This document shows positions 36,401-48,837 of a DNA stretch of 64,000 bases, piece after piece (the first letter of the stretch is position 1; every line of letters starts with the position of its first letter). This stretch comes from Mesocentrotus franciscanus (lineage: Eukaryota; Echinodermata; Echinoidea; Camarodonta; Strongylocentrotidae), in assembly GCA_037976565.1 (NCBI GenBank), contig CP137671.1:13081229-13145228 (forward strand), read 5' to 3'. The position numbers and the translations under genes were made by a program. Under the pieces are notes generated by a model, which had not been told where the DNA came from, made no database searches, and was given only the letters and a program-made list of their open reading frames with translations.

Positions 36401-37109
36401 ATTTGATTCGATTTCAAATTTGATTAAATTAAGAAAAATCACTCATGTTCGCACCGTTCACATGCACCGATTTTTGAAGCTCACTTTTTTTGCTCTATGT
36501 GTGAATGGCCCTATTGTCACTTAGGTTTGTCGCAGAATGTCAAAGCTAATCTAAAATTGTTTGAAATTACATGTGGCTTACTGCCACGCCCCAACAATAT
36601 ATTTGGGTATTTCTTGAAAATGGGAGTAGTTAGTTTTCTCCATGATGTACCAATTCTGTAAGGAAAATTGTATTCCATTTATGAAATGACTGCATGTGTT
36701 ACATTTTTATTGCCAGATTCTGCCATTCTGTTGCAATGCTGTCAATTATTTTTATCCTACCATATTATGTCCAATTATTATTTTTTTTTTAATTTCATAA
36801 TAAAATACTATTAGTCTAGTACATACAAGTCTATAGCATAATTCATGTATTGAATGGGATATGTACTTCATTGCAGACATTGTTTTCAAACTTTGTGGTT
36901 TTTATTCAGTTCATTACTCGTCCACCTACCATTCAGTATACCATGTATGAACTTATGTATTATGTCCATATATAATACAGTATATAATCCCACTTTAAAA
37001 AGAAGTCTGAGATAACAAAATAATGGATTTTATAAATCATTTTTTGTGGTTCCATGAAATGAAACGAAATACTGATATAACGTTAGTTTTACCAATCCAA
37101 AGGACTTTG
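36401..37109. other. Unassigned AT-rich sequence
   Basis: Separates the polypyrimidine array from the 35-bp minisatellite. No coding, splice or transposon end is recognised. Confidence 0.5.
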
Positions 37110-38713
37110 TTATAGACTGGTGGTGAACCACATGGTATGCTGAAGGGTAAACCAATGGTGAACTGGGTGGTATACTGAAGGGTAGCTAGACCAATGGTGA
37201 GCTGAATGGTATACTGAAGGGTAGCTAGACCAATGGTGAGCCGAGTGGTATGCTGAAGGGTAGACCAATGGTGAGCCGAGTGGTATACTGAAGGGTAGAC
37301 CAATGGTGAGCCGAGTGGTATGCTGAAGGGTAGACCAATGGTGAGCCGAGTGGTATGCTGAAGGGTAGACCAATGGTGAGCCGAGTGGTATGCTGAAGGG
37401 TAGGCCAATGGTGAGCCGAGTGGTATGCTGAAGGGTAGACCAATGGTGAGCCGAGTGGTATACTGAAGGGTAGACCAATGGTGAGCCGAGTGGTATGCTG
37501 AAGGGTAGACCAATGGTGAGCCGAGTGGTATACTGAAGGGTAGACCAATGGTGAGCCGAGTGGTATACTGAAGGGTAGACCAATGGTGAGCCGAGTGGTA
37601 TGCTGAAGGGTAGACCAATGGTGAGCCAAGTGGTATGCTGAAGGGTAGACCAATGGTGAGCCGAGTGGTATACTGAAGGGTAGACCAATGGTGAGCCAAG
37701 TGGTATGCTGAAGGGTAGACCAAAGGTGAGCCGAGTGGTATGCTGAAGGGTAGACCAATGGTGAGCTGAGTGGTATACTGAAGGGTAGACCAATGGTGAG
37801 CCGAGTGGTATGCTGAAGGGTAGACCAATGCTGAACTGAATGGTACAACGAAGGGTAGATCAGTGGTAAACTGAGTGGTATACTGAAGGGTAATTACCAG
37901 TGGAGAGCGAGTGGTATACTGAAGGGTAGACCAATGGTGAGCCGAGTGGTATGCTGAAGGGTAGACCAATGGTGAGCCGAGTGGTATGCTGAAGGGTAGA
38001 CCAATGGTAAACTGAGTGGTATACTGAAGGGTAGACCAATGGTAAACTGAGTGGTATACTGAAGGGTAATTACCAGTGGAGAACGAGTGGTATACTGAAG
38101 GGTAGACCAATGGTGAGCCGAGTGGTATGCTGAAGGGTAGACCAATGGTGAGCCGAGTGGTATGCTGAAGGGTAGACCAATGGTAAACTGAGTGGTATAC
38201 TGAAGGGTAGACCAATGGTAAACTGAGTGGTATACTGAAGGGTAAACCAGTGGAGAACGAGTGGTATACTGAAGGGTGAACCAGTGGTACGAAGGGTGAG
38301 CTGAATGGTATATGTTGAAGGGTATTGCAATGATGAGCCGAGTGGTAAATTAAAGGGTATTTTACCACTGAAATACCCTTCAAAGGGTATTTTACCATTC
38401 AATATGCAAATTAAATATCCCAATTATTTAAATGGGTATTTTACCACTGAAATACCCTTCGAAGGGTATTTTTACCATTCAATATGCAAATTAAATGTCC
38501 CAATTATTTAAATTAGTATTGAAGGGTAAATGAAGGGTAAATGAAGGGTAATTCTAAATGGTATATTCCAACACTGAGTGGTAAATTCTGAAGGGTAATT
38601 GAATGGTGTTCTAATGCACCGAGTGGTAAATTTTGAAGGGTAAAGGCAATGGTATACCATTCAATTTACCCTTCATTTACCATTCAATTTACCCTTCATT
38701 TTTTTTGTAAGGG
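37110..38713 (+). repeat. 35-bp minisatellite with inverted right border
   Basis: The 35-bp unit runs TGGTATGCTGAAGGGTAGAC then CAATGGTGAGCCGAG, repeated about 33 times between 37130 and 38300 with few changes. From 38340 it turns into GGGTATTTTACCACT/AATACCCTTC inverted modules, then AATTTACCCTTCATTTACC and the border TTTTTTTTGTAAGGG (38699-38713). The GAAGGGTA and GGTA words match the 19.8-23.7 kb array, so the two are related. The 453-codon minus-strand open frame cycles the same unit through three frames (3 x 35 bp = 35 codons) and is not a gene. Confidence 0.93.
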
Positions 38714-38884
38714 CTAGCTGCACTGATTTCTATATAGCTATAAATTCCTTTTCACAAAACTGTCTACCCCACAAAAATCACAGAAAGAGGTTTCAAAAAT
38801 CAGGAATAAAACTTGTTACGCAAGTGTTTGAGTGACTGTTTCATTCAATATTCTATTTTTTTAAAGACCTCAGCTGGCATCATC

Positions 38885-41800
38885 ATGACTGTTCTTTCAA
38901 CTCTGCCCAAGGATTACGGGTATGTAGTGCTGGTAGGAGCCGCCAGCGCCTTCATGGTACAGTTCCTGGCCATCCAGGTGGGAAGGGCTCGAAAAAAGTA
39001 TGGCGTCGAGGTAAGCTATTCATGGGCTCTTGAGATGGGATATAGTATGAATGAGGACCAATCAGAAATCACTTTAAAAAAAATGCATGTTGTCAGCAAA
39101 TGTAAATTTAACCAACTCTATTTGCTTATGTTTCATCACCTTTGTGTGTTCATTCCTTTAACTGTATAATAGTTGCAACTTGTCTTTGATAAAACATTGT
39201 TATATTCTTATTCACGTGAAGTCAGTTCAAATGGATTGTAAAATTGAAAATGATTTGTTATATTATATTCTTTTTCATGTGATGTTAACTCCAATGAATT
39301 GTGAAATTATGAACATGCATAAATAAATAAATAAATAAATATCCACTCACTCGATTCCCCCTCCCCCCCCCCAAAAAAAAAAGGGGGAAAAGGAATGAAG
39401 ATGTGGTTAACGGATTTTATTCACAAGAGAACAGCAACAAATCTTATCAACCTGTGGATATATATATATATATATATATTCCAGTATGTTAACAAATGTA
39501 CTCACAAAAGTTGCTTTTAATCTTTATTTTTAAGTGTATATTTGTTTTTCTGATGCATGCAATATCATGGTTGTTGATATTTGAATATATTATACCAACA
39601 TACAGAAACAAATATTCCGTTTTTATTGGTTTGTTTTGAGAGCACTACTAAATGTACAAACATATCACAAATGGGATTTGACTTATGAAAGGCTATAGTG
39701 TTTATTTATGGTTCCTCTTTTCATCATCTCATCATAGTTCATATTACATTTGTAGAATTTTTGAAGCAATTTTGCCTATTATTTTTCTACTTCAAGGTGA
39801 TAGAATAATGATGCAATGTATGCCTCTCCAGCAGCCTTCCTGCAAGGCTGCATACTTAATTTTCTACATACTTGCATGTTCTTGAAGTTTGAAGTTTATT
39901 TGTTCCACATTTACATCAAAAAACAATTTAAATTTGTCTTTTTTATACGAGCGTATAAGCGTAGATTACGAACACACAAAAAAATTAAAGATTTCAAATC
40001 AAGTATAGTGTACGGAAAATAGGTACGAAGTTTCGAAATGTATAGTTATGACAGGTAAGGTAAAACAATGTAAAATGTGGGGAGCCTAAATAAAAAGCAT
40101 AGCTTGTATGTGAATAGGCTCCCGTGTTAATACACCCTTTCACGGTTAAGGCCGCCATTTTAATTTGCGAGTAAACATTGCGTCATCAATGTTTTCAGAT
40201 GCGCATGTATTGTTGCGTCACTGCCTGCGCTGTGCGCTCACATCATACTGACATGGGTGCCATTTTAAATTACGAGTAAACAACTGTGTTTACTCGTAAT
40301 TTAAAATGGCGCCGCAATGTATGCGCATGCGCACTCTTGTAACCATGATAGGGTGTATTGAAACCTTGCCGCAGACTGGGGTGGATATGAAAGAGTATGC
40401 GGCAAGGCTGCGGCTAAGTATGCAGCAAGGTTGCCACAGGTCTGCGGCAAGTATGCAGCAGGTCTATATTTATATGAAATTTATGCGCACTCTTGTAACC
40501 GTGATAGGGTGTATTGAAACCTTGCCGCAGACTGGGGTGGATATGAAAGAGTATGCGGCAAGGCTGCGGCTAAGTATGCAGCAAGGTTGCCACAGGTCTG
40601 CGGCAAGTATGCAGCAGGTCTATATTTATATGAAATTTATGAACATTCATGTTAAGAGTATGTGGCAAGTATGCGGCAAGTATGCAGCAGGTCTATGGGA
40701 TATGAAATTTATGAATATTCATGATAAAGAGTAGGCGGCAAGGTCGCGGCAAGTCTGCGGCAAAACTAATTTGCATGTGAAAATGATGACTGTCTGCCGC
40801 AAGTCTGCCGCAGGTGTGCGGCAGGTGTGCGGCAGGAGTATGTGGCAGGCACATTTCTTTGTTATGGGATACCAAAAACAAAAAAAATCTACTTCACAAT
40901 CCATCAACCCATTTGAATTTAAAGTAGAAAAAGTATATTTTCTTTCACCATGTTCTTGCTCAAATGAGATGGCACTTTGAATGTCACAGTATTGCTCTAT
41001 TTATAGACCATCCGTCTCATTTTTTATTCATCTATCTGTTTTAAATGTGGTATCATCTTTTGAATGTCACAGTATTGCTGTACTTATTGGCCATCTGTCT
41101 CATTTTGTATTCATTTTATTTTAATTGTGGTATCATCTTTTGAATGTCACAGTATTGCACTACTTATAGGCCATCTGTCTCATTTTGTTTTCATTCTGTT
41201 TTAATTGTGGTATCATCTTTTGAATGTCACAGTATTGCACTACTTATAGGCCATCTGTCTCATTTTGTTTTCATTCTGTTTTAATTGTGGTATCATCTTT
41301 TGAATGTCACAGTATTGCACTACTTATAGGCCATCTGTCTCATTTTGTTTTCATTCTGTTTTAATTGTGATATCATTGTTTGAATGCCACAGTATTGCTG
41401 TACTTATTGGCCATCTGTCTCATTTTGTTTTCATTCTGTTTTAATTGTATCATTTTTTGAATGTCACAGTATTGCTCTACTTATAGGCCATCTGTCTCAT
41501 TTTGTTTTCATTCTGTTTTAATTGTGGTATCATTTTTGAATGTCACAGTATTGCTCTACTTATAGGCCATCTGTCTCATTTTGTTTTCATTCTGTTTTAA
41601 TTGTGGTATCATTGTTTGAATGTCACAGTATTGCTACTTATAGGCCATCTGTCTCATTTTGTTTTCATTCTGTTTTAATTGTGGTATCATTGTTTGAATG
41701 CCACAGTATTGCTCTACTTATTGGCCATCTGTCTCATTTTGTTTTCATTCTGTTTTAATTGTGGTATCATTTTTTGAATGTCACAGTATTGCTCTACTTA

Positions 41801-44800
41801 TTGGCCATCTGTCTCATTTTGTATTCATTCTGTTTTAATTGTGGTATCATTTTTTGAATGTCACAGTATTGCACTACTTATTGGCCATCTGTCTCATTTT
41901 GTATTCATTCTGTTTTAATTGTGGTATCATTTTTGAATGTCACAGTATTGCTCTACTTATAGGCCATCTGTCTCATTTTGTATTCATTCTGTTTTAATTG
42001 TGGTATCATTGTTTGAATGTCACAGTATTGCTCTACTTATAGGCCATCTGTCTCATTTTGTATTCATTCTGTTTTAATTGTGGTATCATTGTTTGAATGT
42101 CACAGTATTGCTCTACTTATAGGCCATCTGTCTCATTTTGTATTCATTCTGTTTTAATTGTGGTATCATTGTTTGAATGTCACAGTATTGCTCTACTTAT
42201 TGTCCATCTGTCTCATTTTGTATTCATTCTGTTTTAATTGTGGTTTAATTTTTTGAATGTCACAGTGATTGCTGTACTTATTGGAGATCTGTCTCATTTT
42301 GTATTCATTCTGTTTTAATTGTGGTATCAATTTTTTGAATGTCACAGTATTGCTCTACTTTTTAGTTAAAAAATCTCATTTTGTTTTCATTCTGTTTTAA
42401 TTGTATCATTTTTTGAATGTCACAGTATTGCTCTACTTATTGGATCTGTCTCATTTTGTATTCATTCTGTTTTAATTGTGGTATCATGGTCTAGAATGGA
42501 AAAATATTGCACTACTTATAGGCCATCTGTCTCATTTTGTTTTCATTCTGTTTTAATTGTGGTATCATCTTTTGAATGTCACAGTATTGCACTACTTATA
42601 GGCCATCTGTCTCATTTTGTTTTCATTCTGTTTTAATTGTGGTATCATTGTTTGAATGCCAGAGTATTGCTCTACTTATAGGCCATCTTTCTCATTTTGT
42701 TTTCATTCTGTTTTAATTGTGGTATCATTGTTTGAATGTCACAGTATTGCTGTACTTATAGGCCATCTGTCTCATTTTGTTTTCATTCTGTTTTAATTGT
42801 GGTATCATTGTTTGAATGCCAGAGTATTGCTGTACATCTGTCTCATTTTGTTTTCATTCTGTTTTAATTGTGATATCATCTTTTGAATGTCACAGTATTG
42901 CTCTACCTATTGGCTATCTTTCTCATTTTGTTTTCATTCTGTTTTAATTGTGGTATCATTGTTTGAATGTCACAGTATTGCTGTACTTATTGGCCATTTG
43001 TCTCATTTTGTTTTCATTCTGATTTAGTCTTAGTATGGTTTCATTATTTTTCCAGTACCCTACCATGTATAGTGATACCATTCCCGCTTTCAACTGTGTC
43101 CAGAGAGCACATCAGAACACGTAAGTGAAACAATTTCGCAGAATTAAAGAATAACAAGAAATGCTACCTGTAAGAAAGCTGGCATTCAATTGTTACTTGA
43201 GAAAACTTGAGGCCTAAGAATAATATAATTGTTGTTTCTTAGTACTGTGCCATCTTTAAGCATCTATTTGCAAAATGATTTGGTAACACTAGCATATACT
43301 TAACCAGTAGTGAGATGCTAATGGTCCAGGCTTTCTCATTTTGTATTCATTCTGATTTAAGCTTTGAGGCTTAAGAATAACATAATTGTTGTTTCTTATA
43401 GTACTGTGCAATATCTTGAAGCATCTACAATGTATTATCACATTTTATTTGGTAACACTAGCATATTATACTTAACTAGTAGTGAGGTGGTAATGGTCCA
43501 TTACCATCACACAGTATTGTGATTATTGCTATGTGAGGCTTTTTCTCAGCATAGCCTAAAGTGATATACGTGAAATAACATTCCGAGCAGCAGAGTAGTT
43601 TATACTCAAAGTGTGTATATTCACTTCAAGGCCTACATCTAATACCGGTACATGATTTTTTTTTACTATAATTTTTTTCTTGTCATTCCCAGACAGGGGT
43701 CGTACTTTTCATAAACCTTGTTTTTACTTCTTGCAACTTATATAATTATGTATAAGACTCATAGTAACTGTTGATATGTATGTATTTCTTTCATAGACTG
43801 GAAAACTACCCTCAATTCCTGATGCTGCTGTTTTTCTCAGGGCTTGAACGTCCAGTAAGTTTTGGGTGTTGATATGATACTCTTGCAGTGAATTTAGTTA
43901 AATTGTACTGTTTTTTCTGTAATAGTACTTTCATGTCGAACCTGTATTTCTGGCATGAATTATTTCTTAAAAGTCTTTAAGTTAATGTAGAAGGACTGAA
44001 ATCCAGAGCAGCTAGGATGATAGATAAAATTTGAAATAAATTTTTCAGGGGAAAATATAGTTAAAGTGTGTACTTAATCTACATCACTGGGGAAAACACA
44101 ACACCCAAGAAGGAGTTTCATGTGGTCTTTTCCAATGAGGTATGATGTCACCTATACTGTCACCCACGTTACATTTATCTCATTGATAAATGAATAATAT
44201 GAAAGTACCGGACTTTTGAACATTAGTTGTTACATATAGCCAAATTTATTTGTTGAAGTTGTGCAAACGGCTAGAGATCATTCAGGATGGACATACAAAT
44301 ATTAAGCCTTTCTCCTAAGAAAGGGATTGCACCGAAACTGCATAGATTAGCACCTTAGCAAATGTTCACATTTTGTACAAAGTATTAGAGGTATATTATT
44401 TTATTTTGACAGAGGGCAGCTGCTGGTCTGGGTGGTCTGTGGGTCTTGAGCAGGATTACCTATGCCTTTGGCTACTACTCTGGAGGTAGGTTTATATCCC
44501 ACATCAAATCGAGTACTTAGGACAATACATATAAATATTGGCTTCTTCAGTGACAGGAATTAGATTGATTAAGAGTCATGTCTACAAAGTACCTTCATGC
44601 AGACTGGATGAAGACAACAGTTTAAACTTAAAAGTAAAATTGGGCCACTTAGTACTTGTAACACATTAATGAGGGACATCACCCAAACTCATACTGCTTT
44701 ATAACTAAACTATCAAAAATAAAAGAATTACAGTGCATTTAAAATGGAAAAGTGAAGTACCAGTTTTTCTCCTATATGAATTAAGATTGATTTCAATTCA

Positions 44801-45969
44801 TGAATGATAAAGGGACATACTCATTTCCCTTTCTGGGCTGAAAACACCAAGGATATTATAATGCCTAGTACAAAGTACATTCATGCAGACTGGATGAAGA
44901 CAATGATTAATAGTTTAAAGTAAAATTGGACCACTTGTAACGCATCAATGACATTGCCCAAACCATACTGCTTTAGATGAAAATGTACTTTATCGAAAAA
45001 ACAGAGTTACAGTGTGTTTAAATTGGGAAAATAAAGTACCTGTTCTCTCCTATGAATTAAGATTTACTTCAATTCATGAATAATAAAGAGACATACTCAT
45101 TTCCCTTTCTGGGCTGAAAACACCAAGGAATCACTACCAGTAGTATTAAATGAAGAGTAATTTTCTTAATGAACTGTAGTGTGGTGAATATAATTTGTAA
45201 ATCTTCATGCCTCTGTTAATATCTCTTCATATCTGGTCAAAGTCCAGTGCCAGTGGCAAATAATCTGTCGACATGTACTCTGCCCTCATGTACTCTGTCA
45301 ACCAAAGATCATAGACTGCTTAAAAGCAAATACTCATTAAAACAAACACACACCCATATTTTGTGAAAGACGATTTTCAGCAGTTCTATATCTTGCAATA
45401 TTAGTGGAGTCATGGGCTTGTCAGTATATATATTTACTGGTATCAAGTTTTCTATTGATTTATTTGACTAAAAAATCGCATGTGTATAATGAGAGTAAAT
45501 TAAATGGACCAATTTAAAAGAGAACTTATGATTATCTTTATGTCTCTGATTGGTGTCCAGTTTCTTATTTTGAATCTCTCGTTATTTTATATCATAATTA
45601 TCCTGTTCTTTCTTCTTTCTGTTGTTTCCTTTGCCTTTAATTAATTTCTATGCCCATATTCATTTCATCTTTTGTTTTTAAATAATTTATTCTTCTTCTT
45701 TTTCCTCAATTTTTCTTCTCTAATGCTCTGTTTCCTTTACTTTCAACTTTTGTTCCTCTTCCTTTTTTTCCTACCACTTCCTTCTTATATTTGTATAATT
45801 TTGTTCTTTCTTCCTCATCACCCTCGTCTTCTTCTTCCGTTCTATCTCCCTCCCAGACCCAAACAAGAGAAGGCGTGGATCTTTTGGTTACGTAGGAACA
45901 ATGGGCCTGATGTCAATGACCATTAGGTCTGCCCTCCGAATGCTGCAATGTACCCGACAAGTGCAGTAG
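38885..45969 (+). CDS. MGST3: Microsomal glutathione S-transferase 3 (MAPEG family), complete, 5 coding exons
   Basis: Membrane MAPEG enzyme of the ER; in vertebrates it conjugates glutathione and reduces lipid hydroperoxides. Coding exons: 38885-39010, 43056-43120, 43797-43854, 44413-44485 and 45857-45969 (stop TAG 45967-45969). All introns are GT-AG and the phases join exactly into 144 residues (human about 152). Exon 1 gives [15 protein letters not shown] and ARKKYGVE; exons 2-3 [18 protein letters not shown] and [19 protein letters not shown]; exon 4 [20 protein letters not shown]; exon 5 [18 protein letters not shown]. The RAHxNTLE motif and four hydrophobic segments are family hallmarks. 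The cysteine-rich vertebrate C-terminus is absent. An acceptor-like TTTTTTTAAAG at 38866 implies an upstream non-coding exon, not located. Identification is firm. Confidence 0.96.
40259..40310. repeat. Perfect 24-bp hairpin in MGST3 intron 1
   Basis: The arms GCCATTTTAAATTACGAGTA... (40259-40282) and its exact complement (40287-40310) are separated by 4 bases. A similar single arm occurs at about 40150 (GCCGCCATTTTAATTTGCGA). Possibly a MITE end or a replication-born palindrome. Confidence 0.85.
40327..40640 (+). repeat. 156-bp tandem duplication, MGST3 intron 1
   Basis: GCGCACTCTTGTAACC through TGCAGCAGGTCTATATTTAT is present twice, offset 156 bp, almost identical. Both copies contain short GCGGCAAG/TATGCAGCA modules, and these continue more loosely to about 40840. 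The 142-codon open frame over it is a repeat artefact. Confidence 0.85.
40978..43020 (+). repeat. 80-bp minisatellite, about 26 units, filling half of MGST3 intron 1
   Basis: The unit is GAATGTCACAGTATTGCTCT, ACTTATAGGCCATCTGTCTC, ATTTTGTTTTCATTCTGTTT and TAATTGTGGTATCATTTTTT (with small variants). The array ends only about 35 bp before the exon 2 acceptor. The sequence between, ATTCTGATTTAGTCTTAGTA then TGGTTTCATTATTTTTCCAG, aligns with the end of a unit up to its internal TCACAG. Confidence 0.95.
43193..43505 (+). repeat. Tandem duplication of about 175 bp in MGST3 intron 2
   Basis: ATAATTGTTGTTTCTTA, TACTGTGC, TTGGTAACACTAGCATAT and GTAATGGTCCA-type words occur twice (first about 43193-43340, second about 43365-43505), with a TCTCATTTTGTATTCATTCTG piece of the intron 1 minisatellite between them. 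The copies are moderately diverged. Confidence 0.7.
44575..45135 (+). repeat. Tandem duplication of about 285 bp in MGST3 intron 4
   Basis: TTCATGCAGACTGGATGAAG, ATTACAGTGCATTTAAA-type sequence and ATACTCATTTCCCTTTCTGG occur at about 44596-44850 and again at 44879-45130. Divergence is moderate with several small deletions. Confidence 0.8.
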
Positions 45970-48066
45970 TGCACCAACTCCTCGTCTCAGAATAAACTAC
46001 AGTGGAACCTCATTACAACAAACTCCTAGGTCTAATACAGTTGAACCTGCATGAACCTGGGTCTTAGAATACTAACAAAGGAAAACTTAGACCTCAGACT
46101 ACCTCTGGTAAAACTGATTTTAAGCAAAAGCTCAATCCCAGCATCAGGTTTTAAATTCTTGTAGAAAACGGGCCCATGGGACCAAGGAAATTATTATTAT
46201 TGTTCTTAATATATTTTAATTATTGTTAAATATAATGAAACTTTCTACATCAGGGATTTAAGAGAAATAGGCCGAAATTTCAAAGAACTGGAACTGGCAA
46301 AACCTATTTTTTTTCTAACGAGAGGATGCTATTGTAGTGTTCTTGATAGTTAGATTCCACTGTACTCCACCGTCACTGTGTAATTCTTGATTAACTTTCA
46401 ATTAGTATAGCAAAAGGTGCACTTAATTAGGCTCAAAGAAAAATATATTTATATTGCTTATAACTACATCTGAACTCAACATGAAAACCATTAGTTGAGC
46501 AATTGTGAGGTTTGTTTATAGCTGAACAATGTAGTGCATTAATGGTATATTATCTTGAGTTGTGTAATCCTAGCTTTGCAGTAACAGCTTTGCACAAATA
46601 CCTTAATAAATGTGTTTTGATTGGAGAAATCATTATGATGTAATTCTAGAACTTCACATTTGATGTTAAGTTGGTTTGTCTATCAAGGCAGCGTTTTTTT
46701 TAATAATTTTGAAATAAATTAACTGTACAGGGAATCCCCAGGGATGTATATTGTTACCAATTATTCCTTGCCCAATGTGCACTACATTACAGTGACAGTG
46801 TATATTTTGTGATCAAACTGATTGTGGAGAGAAATATCTTTCAAGCAGCTGGTAGACAGATGTCTTGATATTCTCTGTATCTCTGTATCATTGTAATAAT
46901 GCAATATTATTCCATTCCATCTGAACCCTCTGTAAGGCGATGAGTGCATTGTGCTTCAGTAATATTCAATCACATATATTAAATCACCAGAGGGTTTAGT
47001 AATTATATGTGGAAATTAGACTGGAACCTTATTCTAACAAACAAGTCTAACATGCGACCAAGGGAAATACCTTGATGTATTTCAAAATCTGTGATATTAG
47101 GGCTCAAAAACACAATGTGAATATAATGAAAAGAGTGGGAAGGGACAATTACATGTTGTACTATGTTCTGTACATGTATAATCAGAGTTTGATTTAGCAT
47201 TGTTCATTTAAATGAGGTTCGACTGTATATTATGCATTTTTCTGTGACTGGGTTAGTTTAGGATTTAAAGCTGACTGAACTGCAAAAACTTAATTGATGC
47301 AATCCATGGTTATATCCCCACTTACAAAGTACTAGCAAATCCTCATCATTTATAATTAGAATGATATTTTGTGATAGAATTATATGTGATTTATCAAGAC
47401 TTAATGTTTGTACATGTTAGTCACCTTGTATGGATATCTCGTTATATGTTGAAACAAGAATACCTCTTTAGAACAGAACGTTTGTCTGAAAGAAGAAAAT
47501 AAATTTGATTATATACAAGAGGAAAGATAATTACTAATATATGTACCTGTCATTATTTTTCGAGCATACAGTATTGGATTAATGGATGTGTATAATGAAT
47601 GGGTAAATATCTTTGTCTATTACGACTCATTAAAGATTAAGTATAATGATGAGATAGAAGTCTTTATTCTACTTATATAAATATATATTCATAACAATAA
47701 TGAAATACAAAGGGATTCTGTTCACATTTTGATGTAGAATTCCATAAATCTTTTTTTTAGCATCACTTTCATCGCTATCCCATTATGATTTGGAGAGGGG
47801 CAACAGCAAATTATCCAATGAGCAAAAGTGTCTTCTAATTTCAAATATGCCAACATACATTCCTGAACTCATTTAGTTCATCACAACTACAGATAATGCA
47901 TTCATGCAGAGTTTCAAGACTTTTCATGTTAACCAACATAATGCTCATGCTATTTTTGGTTTATCTAACAAAACTTAACAACAACAACAACAACACAACC
48001 ACTTCCCCCACCTTATAAAAGAAGAAGAAATACACATTTACTCAGGATGGATTTAATTCCACACAA
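45970..48066 (+). other. MGST3 3' UTR and convergent intergenic region
   Basis: No further plus-strand exon is seen. AATAAA hexamers at 45991-45996, 46605-46610, 46713-46718 and 47498-47503 are candidate poly(A) signals; which is used cannot be told. The rest is AT-rich and unassigned. Confidence 0.5.
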
Positions 48067-48072
48067 TTTATT
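48067..48072 (-). terminator. Candidate poly(A) signal of the minus-strand MGST3 paralogue
   Basis: Minus-strand AATAAA about 770 nt downstream of the TGA at 48838. Placement suits a 3' UTR end, but other A-rich sites are possible. Confidence 0.3.
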
Positions 48073-48837
48073 ACAAAATTATCCGAAACAGAGACTCCTG
48101 ACAATGTATTAATTCTGATTGGAATGAATGAAAGTACAGAGCTAACAGCAATAACGTTGCAATGATGAGTGTTTAATTTGGTAAAATACGCTTAAGAAAA
48201 GGCTGCTCATACACATGCAAATACACGATGTTAAATACACAATGTAAAAAATCGTAGGATATGATGACATTATCTAATCTAGCTGAGGTGCATATATACA
48301 AGTCGTTGGGTGTATAATTCCCTGGCACCGTCTTGAGCAAGCAAGTAAGGTACATGTATAAAGATACTTGAAAGACCTAACTAAACATAATTTGTCATGT
48401 TGTCTTTACGACCACTAGACAAAAAACGAGGTTAAATTATAACTGAAATGGGGAGCTATTCAAGATGAATTAGTAAAGATGGAAAACAATACATAATGAA
48501 ATGATTTCTATATTTTCTTCAAAATTCGGTAAAAGACACTAAAGACAGTATCTTAACGGTATTGAAGTATTATTTGTTCTCTTTAAGGTCATCATTGCCT
48601 TTTACGTTTTGTAGTCCCATATAATAGATTCTATCATTGAAAAACGAGTAAACATACCGTTAGTCTCTTAGCATCTTTCAATGAAATCTGTATACAAGAG
48701 TAAAGCAACACATCAAATTGTGAGAGCGAGAGCGAGACGGAGAGACGGAGAGAGAGGTAATGTTTCATCAGTATTTCCTGGAGGGAAAGTGATTGCTTTT
48801 TGCTCGGAAGGTACACAAAGTGGCGCCTTAGATAAAT

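Noticed and set aside
37037..38398. 453-codon minus-strand ORF and two overlapping ones
   Set aside because: Translations of a 35-bp minisatellite cycling through frames; no non-repeat protein sequence apart from the ends.
40978..43020. CRISPR-like regular array
   Set aside because: Units are contiguous without unique spacers, and the DNA is a eukaryotic intron; it is a minisatellite.
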